Of a stretch of DNA of 13,240 bases, positions 7,401 through 13,200 are shown piece after piece. The stretch is from assembly GCA_964600615.1 (NCBI GenBank), contig CAZRJK010000026.1, positions 1-13,240 of the forward strand, given 5' to 3'. Below the pieces are notes generated by a model. The model was not told where the DNA came from, ran no database searches, and was given only the letters and a program-made list of their open reading frames with translations. Both the position numbers and the translations under genes were made by a program. Within the stretch, counting starts at the first letter, position 1; each line of letters begins with the position of its first letter. The stretch is from RUG11198 sp964600615. Lineage in GTDB: Bacteria > Bacillota_I > Bacilli_A > RF39 > UBA660.

Positions 7401-7815
7401 GTGTTATCCTAATGTATATGTAGCAACTTGTAATATTGGTTATAATAAAGAACAATATTTAAAGGTATTGAAAGAAGCTAATGAACATAAGGGGCCATCT
7501 ATTGTTATTGTATATTCTCCGTGTATTGAACATGGTATTAAGGCTGGAATGGGAGAATCATTAGTTCAAAGTAATTTAGCTACTAAGTGTGGGTATTTTC
7601 CTATTTTTAGGTATAATCCTGATAATGAAACTTTTATAATGGATAGCAAGAATGTTGATTTTGAATTATATGATGAATTTTTAAGTCATGAGAATAGATA
7701 TGCTAGTTTAAAGAAAAATAATCCTATTGATGCTGATAAGTTACTTGTTAATCAAAAAGAATGGTCTAAAAGGAGATTTGATTATTATAGTAAGTTAGAC
7801 TCTAATGCTAATTAG
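4417..7815 (+). CDS. nifJ: Pyruvate:ferredoxin (flavodoxin) oxidoreductase, single chain
   Basis: PFOR decarboxylates pyruvate with CoA to acetyl-CoA and CO2, passing two electrons to ferredoxin; it is cytosolic and oxygen-sensitive. At 1132 residues it is slightly short for the fused form (about 1170-1190). Domain I has YPITPASP (27-34) and R113 in HVAARSLSTH, which contact pyruvate. The CoA-binding gamma-type region begins near IYGYGSDGMVSTSKD. The ferredoxin domain has two 4Fe-4S motifs, C678-C681-C684-C688-P and C727-C730-C733-C737-P. The proximal-cluster ligands are C796, C799, C824 and C1058. The thiamine diphosphate site is GDGFAYD (927-933) to N961 in SNTGGQ. All key residues are present, so it should be active. 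The ATG follows GAGGGG. The stop lies inside its own terminator, so it is a one-gene unit; no ferredoxin or hydrogenase gene is nearby. Confidence 0.97.
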   Translation: MIKYKTMDANEAVASVAYKFSEVCGIYPITPASPMAEHVDKMSVNGEINYFGNKVNVVEMQSEAGAIALVHGVLQNGVLATTFTASQGLLLMIPNLYKLAGEMLPGVVHVAARSLSTHSLSIFGDHQDVYAARSTGICMLASSSVEEAYHMAAIAHLSAIKSSMPFINFFDGFRTSHEIDKIKLMDLDKIEKLIDKKALNKFRKKAMNSFNPTTRGTAENEDVYFQHTESRNIDYINCVNYIEEYMNKINKINDTDIRPFNYYGDKKATDIIIAMGSVCDTIRETIDFLNSKGNKYGLVEVHLFRPFSCKHLLSVIPKSVCNIAVLDRSKEANDCGEALYLDVVNTFKGENVNIYGGRYGLSSKNTDPIDIKAVYDFIGSKKAHSNFTIGICDDVTNLSLDRDEDFKIPNKIQEFLIYGYGSDGMVSTSKDLIKIIGDNTKKYVQGYFQYDSKKSGGVTRSHIRISDNVIRRPYYIKNPSLVVISKDSYIYKYDLIDNMVDGGVVLLNTNLSCDNLVKSLPNKVKSLMAKKKIKLFVIDAYKLASDLGLGNKISTCMEICIFHLLKIINDKKVISIMKTTNEKRFGNKGKKVVDANNKIIDIALSSLRKVNVLDNWKNLVYFDKKSRGFFDTINDLAGDSLPVSAFLDKKDGIFEGGNTKFEKRGIAEKVPCWISENCIECNQCSFVCPHGVIRPFLTSVSDKSINSIPSIMPKDVNYTIGVSYEDCTGCGLCYSACPGKGSNKAIEMVPYDKSKHRQEEFDYLVNNNINGSYKPKLLNVKNLGFVMPKFEFSGSCAGCGEAYYLKNLTQVFGDSLFIANATGCSSIYGSNIPSLPYSIPWASSLFEDNSEFGLGMVMGVNAKRNKIENYMRKNISRDRKLFKEWLDNKDNYDVCLEISKKIDYDKHKFLLEYKEFIAPKSVWVVGGDGFAYDIGYGGLDHVISRNDNINILVLDTEVYSNTGGQASKSSNMGAVASFAQGGKSNYKKDLARIAMCYPNVYVATCNIGYNKEQYLKVLKEANEHKGPSIVIVYSPCIEHGIKAGMGESLVQSNLATKCGYFPIFRYNPDNETFIMDSKNVDFELYDEFLSHENRYASLKKNNPIDADKLLVNQKEWSKRRFDYYSKLDSNAN

Positions 7816-7826
7816 AGTCTTTTTTT
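7798..7826 (+). terminator. Terminator of nifJ
   Basis: A perfect 9-bp stem, GACTCTAAT (7798-7806) with ATTAGAGTC (7811-7819), has a GCTA loop and seven T's. The nifJ stop codon is within the stem. Confidence 0.92.
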
Positions 7827-7847
7827 GTAAAGTAATTATAATTTTTA

Positions 7848-7875
7848 TTGTATTTGATTTTTAATGTGATATAAT
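7848..7875 (+). promoter_or_regulatory. Promoter of the 67-residue membrane protein gene
   Basis: TTGTAT (7848-7853) is 16 bp from a perfect TATAAT (7870-7875), preceded by TGA as an extended -10. The expected start is near 7882. Confidence 0.75.
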
Positions 7876-7908
7876 TGAAGTAGATTAGAATAATTTGGAG
7901 TGATTTTT

Positions 7909-8112
7909 ATGAGTAAAAAAATAAGAAAAAAAGATTTGGAAAAATCTGATAAAGAGATAGAAAAAGAAGCTTTAGAAGAAGATAATTTTTCTATATTGAT
8001 GTTAGCTTTGATTATTGGTTTGTGTTTTTTTATTGGGATAGGATTGGGGTTTGCTTTATATAAGTTAGCTATAAATAGTAGTGTTGCTGTTATTTTTACT
8101 AAATTCGTTTAA
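7909..8112 (+). CDS. Small single-pass membrane protein, unknown function
   Basis: The 67-residue product has a highly charged Lys/Glu N-terminus (1-26), likely helical and cytoplasmic. One glycine-rich hydrophobic helix (about 29-51) carries G37, G43, G45 and G47, a spacing suited to helix packing. A short outward tail ends in FTKFV. The ATG at 7909 is preferred over an in-frame GTG at 7900 because TTGGAGTG (7895-7902) is a well-spaced ribosome binding site that covers the GTG. It has its own strong promoter upstream and a terminator right after its stop, so it looks like a real expressed gene. I do not recognise the family. The gene converges on tmcAL, 12 bp apart. Confidence 0.72.
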   Translation: MSKKIRKKDLEKSDKEIEKEALEEDNFSILMLALIIGLCFFIGIGLGFALYKLAINSSVAVIFTKFV

Positions 8113-8137
8113 AAAAGATAACTTTTAGTTATCTTTT
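8113..8137. terminator. Bidirectional terminator between the small membrane protein gene and tmcAL
   Basis: A perfect 11-bp stem, AAAAGATAACT (8113-8123) with AGTTATCTTTT (8127-8137), has a 3-base loop. On each strand the 3' arm ends in a T-run: four T's on plus and six on minus. The tmcAL stop codon (minus, 8125-8127) lies in the loop and stem. Confidence 0.88.
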
Positions 8138-9261
8138 ATTATTGGTTTATTTGTATATTCTTGTGTAATTAAACTGTTATTTAACGGAAGTGAATAAACT
8201 TTAGTTATTCTAAATTCTATATCTAATATTTTTGATATATTTGATTTATAATTAGTTATTATTGGAAGGTTTAATCCTTTTTTTATTTTATTTAGATGTT
8301 GTTTTCCTTTTTTGTTAAATCCTAGTATTCTAATATAATCTATTGTTAGATTATTAGCTTCTTCTTTGGTAAAGTTTGTTAATATATGGATTAGCATTCT
8401 ATTTATTTTGTTATATGTATATCTTTTGGTCTTTATTTTTTTTGTTAATTCTTCCCATGAATTTGCTTTTGTTATTTCTTTTGTAATTCTATTTTCTATT
8501 CCTTCATCTACTGTTTGGTAAATTGATAGATTTTTTGATGTTATTATTTTATATTTTAAATATGAAAAATAATTTTCTTTATTTATATTATAAAGGTATT
8601 TAATTGTATTTTTTGGTAAGTAATTATTAATTTCTTTTTTATTATTAAACATGTTTCTCAATAATGATGCATTTAAGATAGTGCTATTTATTTCCTTATT
8701 ATGATAACTTGTTGTTCTTTTAATAGAAACGGCTTTAATATTATAATTGTTTCTTAAAATTTCTTTTATGTATGAAATTGCTAATAAGTCATTAGGTTCG
8801 TTTGTTGTATAATTTAATATTTCTTTTAGTGCTTTACTTAGGGCTGTTGGATAATTTATACCGTTATCTAAATGTTTTTTTACTAGAACGTCATATTTTG
8901 GATTATTTATTTGCGTTTTTGCTATTTCATATAGTTTATTTATGTCATTAGATTCACTACCAAAAACTAGTGTGTCTATTTCTAGTTTATTTAATATATG
9001 TAGTGCTCCTTTAGCAAAAATATCGGCACTTTGTGTGGCATAGACAAATGGTAGTTCTACTATTAAGTCAATGTTGTTATCTAGACATAGTTTAGTTTTA
9101 TTCCATTTGTTTAGAATGTTTATTTCTCCTCTTTGACTGAAACAAGAATTTGTTATTACTATTAGTATAGAATTAGGGTATAGTTCTTTTATTTTGTTTA
9201 TTTGATAGATATGTCCTAAATGAAGGGGATTATATTCTGCTATTAATCCAATTATATTCAT
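8125..9261 (-). CDS. tmcAL: tRNA(Met) cytidine acetate ligase (YlbM family)
   Basis: TmcAL forms N4-acetylcytidine at wobble C34 of elongator tRNA-Met using acetate and ATP, which helps keep AUG decoding accurate. The nucleotidyltransferase fold begins at once: GLIAEYNPLHLGH (5-17) holds the HxGH ATP motif, and NSCFSQRGE (38-46) matches the family's GxFxQRGEP signature. IVELPFVYATQSADIFA (67-83), LVFGSES (98-104), PNDLLAISY (156-164) and KRTTSYH (181-187) are further family blocks. It has 378 residues from the ATG at 9261, near the usual 390-400. An upstream in-frame ATG at 9288 is rejected because it would translate through the ribosome binding site (AGAGGTG, 9269-9275) and adds residues with no family match. 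The gene diverges from ltaS and is transcribed alone. Confidence 0.93.
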   Translation of the reverse strand: MNIIGLIAEYNPLHLGHIYQINKIKELYPNSILIVITNSCFSQRGEINILNKWNKTKLCLDNNIDLIVELPFVYATQSADIFAKGALHILNKLEIDTLVFGSESNDINKLYEIAKTQINNPKYDVLVKKHLDNGINYPTALSKALKEILNYTTNEPNDLLAISYIKEILRNNYNIKAVSIKRTTSYHNKEINSTILNASLLRNMFNNKKEINNYLPKNTIKYLYNINKENYFSYLKYKIITSKNLSIYQTVDEGIENRITKEITKANSWEELTKKIKTKRYTYNKINRMLIHILTNFTKEEANNLTIDYIRILGFNKKGKQHLNKIKKGLNLPIITNYKSNISKILDIEFRITKVYSLPLNNSLITQEYTNKPIIKDN

Positions 9262-9278
9262 GGTTACACCTCTTTTTA

Positions 9279-9307
9279 ATAATATCATAATTGTTTTGTT
9301 TAGACAA
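9279..9307 (-). promoter_or_regulatory. Promoter of tmcAL
   Basis: On the minus strand TTGTCT (9307-9302) is 17 bp from TATTAT (9284-9279), preceded by TGA as an extended -10. Start near 9272 gives a leader of only about 10 bases, containing just the ribosome binding site. Confidence 0.75.
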
Positions 9308-9324
9308 ATATAGATAATATTTGT
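9304..9324. repeat. Inverted repeat overlapping the tmcAL -35
   Basis: ACAAATAT (9304-9311) and ATATTTGT (9317-9324) form a perfect 8-bp inverted repeat with a 5-base spacer. It covers most of the tmcAL -35 and lies 38 bp upstream of the ltaS -35. It could be an operator, but A/T richness makes chance palindromes common. Confidence 0.35.
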
Positions 9325-9361
9325 TTTTATTTTTTGATGTTATTTTATGATGATGATTTTG

Positions 9362-9390
9362 TTGCAAAAATATTGTTGAAATGTTATAAT
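9362..9390 (+). promoter_or_regulatory. Promoter of ltaS
   Basis: TTGCAA (9362-9367) is 17 bp from a perfect TATAAT (9385-9390), preceded by TGT as an extended -10. The leader to ATG 9416 is about 20 bases and holds AAGGAAGA. Confidence 0.8.
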
Positions 9391-9415
9391 TTGTTTTGAA
9401 GGAAGATGGAATTGT

Positions 9416-11443
9416 ATGAAGAAGTTAAACTTTTCTTATGAAAATATGAGAAAAAATTTTGATAAAATAAAGAAGTTTTTTGTAGAAAAATATTTAGTTA
9501 TATATAAAAATTCACCTTTGTTGTGCGGATTTATAATTACTAGTGTTCTTAATGCTTTGTTGTTGAGAACTATTACTGTTCATAACCAATTTTATTTTAA
9601 GCCTTTTTTGTTTGATTTATCTATAATAATACTTATAGCTTCTTTTTCTTTTTTGTTTAAAACTAAGAAGGGAAGGACTAGATATTTGATTTGTTTTTCT
9701 ATATTTACTTCTGTTTTATGCATTGTCCATTCGATGTATTATACGTATTATGATTCTTTTGCTTCAGTATCATTACTTGCTACTTCAGCTTTTGTCGTTG
9801 ATGTTGGTGATGCTGTAGTTCAAAATGTAATGCAGTTACATGATTTTGTTTATTTATGGCAACCTATAGTTATGTTTTATCTTTTATATCATTTAAGAAA
9901 GAAAAATGTTCATGATACTAAAATTGATTTAAGAAAATCTTTTATTAGTTTGATTATTTCTAGTGCTTTTCTGTTTGGATTTACTTGTCTTTTTATGACT
10001 CCTACTGAATGGAGTAGATTTGGTAAAATGTGGAATAGAGAGTCTGTTGTTTCTTCTTTTGGGGTATATACATATCAGATTAATGATGTTTTTCAAAGTT
10101 TAGAACCTAAGATAAATAATTTATTTGGACATGATACGGCTTTAAAAAATGTTTCAGAGTATTATGATGGCTTAAAAATAAATGACGCTAAAAATAAATA
10201 TACTAATATTTTTAAAGGAAAGAATTTGTTAGTAATACATGCTGAGAGTTTACAGACTTTTGCTATTGATAAGAAATTTGAGGGAAAAGAAGTTACGCCT
10301 TTTCTTAATAAAATGGTGAGAGAAGGAATATATTTTAATAATTTTTATTCTCAAGTTGGAGTAGGAACTAGTAGTGATGCTGAGTTTACTTTTAGTACGT
10401 CTTTGATGCCTTCGAATAATGGAACTGTTTTTGTTAATTATTTTGATAGGGAATATAATAGTATTCAAAAGCAGTTTAAGAATAATGGTTATTATGTTTT
10501 TAGTATGCATGCTAATACTGGTGATTTTTGGAATAGAGCTACTATGCATGATAATTTAGGTTATGAGAAATTTTATAGCAAAAGTTCTTTTGAAATAGAT
10601 GAAACTATTGGTTTGGGATTATCTGATAAATCTTTCTTTAGACAGGCTGTACCAATGATTAAAGATATAAGTTTGGAAAAGGGAAAACCTTTTTACGGGT
10701 TGTTAATTACTCTTACTAATCATACTCCATGGAGCGATTTTGAAATAGTGGATGAATTTCCAACTACTTGGACAGTTAATTCTAATGGAATTTCTGTTAC
10801 TAGTGATTATATAAATGGTACTACTTTTGGTGATTATTTTAGATCTGTTCATTATTCTGATCAAGCTTTAGAACAACTAATTAATGATATGGATAAAGCA
10901 GGAATTCTAGATAATACTGTTATAGCTATATATGGAGATCATGATGCAAGGATAAGTAAAAAATTTTATAATATGTATTATAATTATGATCCTTATACTG
11001 GTGAAGTAAAGGATGAACAAGATGATGGTTATATAGAATATAATGATTATATGTATAATTTAGATAGAAAGGTTCCTTTTATTATATGGACTAAGGATCA
11101 TAAATATAAGGAGATTAATTCTAATGTTGCTGGTATGATTGATGTACTACCTACTCTTAGTAATATGTTTGGTGTAGGGACTAATCCTTATCAATTGGGA
11201 CATGATTTATTTAATTTAAAAGAAGATGAAAATACTGTCGTCTTTACTGATGGTTCTTATGTTACTAATAAAGTATATTATGATGGTCAGAGTGGTGAGG
11301 TATATTATATAGATGATAATGTAACTGTTAATGCTGACTATATTACTACTAGGGCAGAATATGCTGATAGGATAATAGATGTTTCTAATGATATAATTAC
11401 TTATGATTTGATTAAGGAAATGAATAATAAGAAGGAAGAATAA
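9416..11443 (+). CDS. ltaS: Lipoteichoic acid synthase / phosphoglycerol transferase, sulfatase fold
   Basis: LtaS polymerises glycerol phosphate from phosphatidylglycerol onto a glycolipid anchor on the outer face of the membrane. The 675-residue protein has the family layout: about five N-terminal membrane segments (roughly 36-54, 66-84, 92-112, 140-160, 175-193), a linker, then an extracellular sulfatase domain. Catalytic and metal residues are visible: E277 in HAESLQ, nucleophile T318 in GVGTSSDAE, H436 in TNHTPWS, and D508-H509 in YGDHDA. This matches the E/T/D/H set of S. aureus LtaS. The ATG is preceded by AAGGAAGA at good spacing. It is a single-gene unit, divergent from tmcAL and convergent with the sortase gene. 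A primase or other phosphoglycerol transferase role is possible, since such paralogues share all motifs. Confidence 0.9.
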   Translation: MKKLNFSYENMRKNFDKIKKFFVEKYLVIYKNSPLLCGFIITSVLNALLLRTITVHNQFYFKPFLFDLSIIILIASFSFLFKTKKGRTRYLICFSIFTSVLCIVHSMYYTYYDSFASVSLLATSAFVVDVGDAVVQNVMQLHDFVYLWQPIVMFYLLYHLRKKNVHDTKIDLRKSFISLIISSAFLFGFTCLFMTPTEWSRFGKMWNRESVVSSFGVYTYQINDVFQSLEPKINNLFGHDTALKNVSEYYDGLKINDAKNKYTNIFKGKNLLVIHAESLQTFAIDKKFEGKEVTPFLNKMVREGIYFNNFYSQVGVGTSSDAEFTFSTSLMPSNNGTVFVNYFDREYNSIQKQFKNNGYYVFSMHANTGDFWNRATMHDNLGYEKFYSKSSFEIDETIGLGLSDKSFFRQAVPMIKDISLEKGKPFYGLLITLTNHTPWSDFEIVDEFPTTWTVNSNGISVTSDYINGTTFGDYFRSVHYSDQALEQLINDMDKAGILDNTVIAIYGDHDARISKKFYNMYYNYDPYTGEVKDEQDDGYIEYNDYMYNLDRKVPFIIWTKDHKYKEINSNVAGMIDVLPTLSNMFGVGTNPYQLGHDLFNLKEDENTVVFTDGSYVTNKVYYDGQSGEVYYIDDNVTVNADYITTRAEYADRIIDVSNDIITYDLIKEMNNKKEE

Positions 11444-11480
11444 ATAAATAGACTTTTCTGTTTGAAAAGTCTATTTATTT
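11442..11480. terminator. Strong bidirectional terminator between ltaS and the sortase gene
   Basis: A perfect 17-bp stem (11442-11458 with 11464-11480) has a 5-base loop. The core is ATAGACTTTTC with GAAAAGTCTAT. Both stop codons, TAA of ltaS and TAG of the sortase gene, lie in the stem, which ends in T-rich sequence on both strands. Confidence 0.92.
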
Positions 11481-12367
11481 TCTATTTTTATTAATTTTCC
11501 ATGCACGGCTACTCTTTTTGTTCCGATGTCATCACAAGTTGATAGAGTTATTATTCTATCTTGGGTTGTTACATCTAGATTGAAATTGTATTGACTTCTA
11601 TTTTTTAGGGTGTTTAGAAATTTTTGATAGTTTTCTGGAGAGTAAAATCTTACTTGTAAATAATCAATTGTTGGTTCTATTTTATATACTGAAAATATTT
11701 GCCATATTGTATTTTGGTTTCTGGTAGACATTTTTATATAAAAATTATTAGGATTTGATTGCCAACTTTTTCTTAATAAATATGGTATTTGTCCAAACAT
11801 AGTTCTGTTTATTAAGTTGTGGGCATATATAATTGTATTATTATCAAGTTCATTAAAATTATTTCTATAATCGGCAAATACCCAACCTATATTGGTAGTT
11901 CTTTTGTAAAAATCATGATTTAGGTAGAATTCATTATCACTATGTTGAACGATTGGATAATTAATATTAGTTCCGTTTACTTGTATCCAACCTACTGTTT
12001 CTGTATTTTTATTAATGTATGATGATAAATCTATATTATAAAAATCCACATTTGTTGAATAAGTTGAATCGTTGACGATGTTTAAACTTTTGTATTCTTC
12101 ATTAAATTTTTCTTCTTCTTTTTCTATTTCTTTTGTAGATGCTATTAAACTTTTAGAAAACTTTTTATTTCTTTCATTTTGAACATACCATCTGCTTAAA
12201 ATGAAAATACTAACTAGATATGTTAAAAGTGATAAGGTTATAATGATTGTAGGAATTATTTTTTTTTCAATGTGTAATTCTTTTTGTTTGTCTTCATCAA
12301 AAAGAACTTTAATTCCTAAATATATGTATCTTGGAATGATTGTTAATATTTCTAATATTTTTTTCAA
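11471..12367 (-). CDS. srtB: Class B sortase
   Basis: Sortases are membrane-anchored transpeptidases that join surface proteins to peptidoglycan or build pili. This 298-residue protein has a cytoplasmic N-terminus, a type II membrane anchor (about 37-59), a charged Glu/Lys linker (about 70-95) and an extracellular catalytic domain. The order VGWIQVNGTNINYPIVQ, EFYLNHDFY, IGWVFADYRN is typical of class B. The catalytic triad is H183 in IYAHN, C278 in LSTCDD and R285 in TKRVAV. The start is TTG; it is supported by AGGAAG (12378-12373) at good spacing and by an upstream in-frame stop with no other start between. No LPxTG- or NPxTN-type substrate is encoded in the window, so the target is elsewhere. 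Class B is clear; the symbol reflects class, not proven function. Confidence 0.9.
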   Translation of the reverse strand: MKKILEILTIIPRYIYLGIKVLFDEDKQKELHIEKKIIPTIIITLSLLTYLVSIFILSRWYVQNERNKKFSKSLIASTKEIEKEEEKFNEEYKSLNIVNDSTYSTNVDFYNIDLSSYINKNTETVGWIQVNGTNINYPIVQHSDNEFYLNHDFYKRTTNIGWVFADYRNNFNELDNNTIIYAHNLINRTMFGQIPYLLRKSWQSNPNNFYIKMSTRNQNTIWQIFSVYKIEPTIDYLQVRFYSPENYQKFLNTLKNRSQYNFNLDVTTQDRIITLSTCDDIGTKRVAVHGKLIKIENK

Positions 12368-12398
12368 TTTATCACTTCCTTATTTATACTGTAATTTT

Positions 12399-12427
12399 AT
12401 TATAACATTTTTTTGGGTAAATTAATA
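12399..12427 (-). promoter_or_regulatory. Candidate promoter of the sortase gene
   Basis: On the minus strand a perfect TATAAT (12404-12399) is preceded by TGT, an extended -10. The -35 position (12427-12422, TATTAA at 17 bp) is poor, as is common for extended -10 promoters. It faces away from the ntdP promoter. Confidence 0.5.
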
Positions 12428-12433
12428 AAAAAA

Positions 12434-12462
12434 TTGTTAAATATAAAAAAATGTTGTATAAT
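12434..12462 (+). promoter_or_regulatory. Promoter of ntdP
   Basis: TTGTTA (12434-12439) is 17 bp from a perfect TATAAT (12457-12462). AGAGAGG (12475-12481) precedes the ATG at 12488. Its -35 is only a few bases from the divergent sortase promoter, so the two may influence each other. Confidence 0.75.
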
Positions 12463-12487
12463 ACTTTTCATGTAAGAGAGGTTTATT

Positions 12488-13036
12488 ATGGAAAACTTGA
12501 GTAAAGATTTGAATGTTGGCGATAAGTTAGAAATTCATTGTTATAAACATAACGGGCATTTACATCGTCAATGGGATGAAGCTGTATTATTAGATGTTAA
12601 AGATGATTATATGGTTTTTGGTAATAATAGGACGGTAGTTATTGATAGTGATGGTAAGGTGTGGCATACAAGGGAACCGGCTATTATGTTCTTTTTTAAG
12701 GATAAGTGGTTTAATGTAATTGGTCAAATTAAAGATTATGGTATTTATTTTTATTGTAATATAGCAACGCCATTTTTAATAGATGATGGAGTTATTAAAT
12801 ATATTGATTATGATTTAGATTTAAGAGTTTTTCCTAATGGAAGTTTTAAGGTTTTAGATCGTATGGAATATAAATATCATAGGAAACAAATGCACTATTC
12901 TAATAGATTAGATTTTATATTAAAATATGAGTTAGGGCAATTAATTGATTTGGTTAGAAAAAAAGAATTTCCTTTTAATAAGAGCGTTATTGAAAACTAT
13001 CATAAGATTTATATTAAGTATGCTGAAGATAAATAG
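12488..13036 (+). CDS. ntdP: DUF402 nucleoside tri-/diphosphatase, YgaC/Ntdp family
   Basis: Members of this family (S. aureus Ntdp, B. subtilis YgaC) hydrolyse nucleoside tri- and diphosphates with a divalent metal and adopt the DUF402 beta-barrel. The 182-residue length is typical (about 175-180). Family blocks in order are YKHNGHLHRQWDE (19-31), NNRTVVIDSDGKVWHTREPA (46-65), WFNVIGQIKDYGIYFYCN (74-91), and IDYDLDLRVFP, whose acidic residues D107, D109 and D111 probably bind metal. The C-terminal region EYKYHRKQMHY also fits. The start is the ATG after AGAGAGG. The gene has its own promoter and a terminator overlapping its stop, and lies directly upstream of tandem strong promoters. Family assignment is firm; physiological substrate is not known from sequence. 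Confidence 0.92.
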   Translation: MENLSKDLNVGDKLEIHCYKHNGHLHRQWDEAVLLDVKDDYMVFGNNRTVVIDSDGKVWHTREPAIMFFFKDKWFNVIGQIKDYGIYFYCNIATPFLIDDGVIKYIDYDLDLRVFPNGSFKVLDRMEYKYHRKQMHYSNRLDFILKYELGQLIDLVRKKEFPFNKSVIENYHKIYIKYAEDK

Positions 13037-13055
13037 AATTATTTTCAGTTTTTTT
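13023..13055 (+). terminator. Terminator of ntdP
   Basis: CTGAAGATAA (13023-13032) pairs with TTATTTTCAG (13039-13048) with one G-U pair. The loop is six bases and seven T's follow. The ntdP stop codon lies in the loop. Confidence 0.85.
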
Positions 13056-13077
13056 ATGTAAAATATATAAAAATCTG

Positions 13078-13106
13078 TTGACAAGCCTTGTTATATTTGG
13101 TATATT
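13078..13106 (+). promoter_or_regulatory. Strong promoter P1 of the unit leaving the window (rRNA-like)
   Basis: A perfect TTGACA (13078-13083) is 17 bp from TATATT (13101-13106), preceded by TGG as an extended -10. The upstream A/T tract (13049-13077) could act as an UP element. It is the best -35 in the window. No coding start follows within the window. Confidence 0.85.
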
Positions 13107-13117
13107 TGATATGCATT

Positions 13118-13140
13118 TCCCAAAAAAAAGGATTTTGGGA
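13118..13140 (+). other. Hairpin in the P1 leader
   Basis: TCCCAAAA (13118-13125) pairs perfectly with TTTTGGGA (13133-13140) around a 7-base purine loop. No T-run follows, so it is not a simple terminator. It lies between P1 and P2 and would be present only in P1 transcripts. Confidence 0.5.
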
Positions 13141-13171
13141 GTGTAATTACTAAAAAAATAAAGGAGAAGTC

Positions 13172-13200
13172 TTGACTTTTCTAACGTTTTTTGGTATTAT
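13172..13200 (+). promoter_or_regulatory. Strong promoter P2 of the unit leaving the window (rRNA-like)
   Basis: TTGACT (13172-13177) is 17 bp from TATTAT (13195-13200), preceded by TGG. It is the same design as P1, and its -10 starts 94 bp after that of P1. GAGAAGTCTT overlaps its -35 (13164-13173) and is repeated just downstream (13203-13212). Confidence 0.75.

Noticed and set aside
9262..9288. Upstream ATG for tmcAL
   Set aside because: It would translate through the AGAGGTG ribosome binding site and overlaps the tmcAL -10; family homology starts at the downstream ATG.
12201..12425. Plus-strand frame opposite the sortase N-terminus
   Set aside because: No ribosome binding site; the hydrophobic look comes from the complement of the sortase membrane anchor region.
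13118..13140. Terminator downstream of P1
   Set aside because: No T-run follows the stem, and the sequence continues purine-rich.
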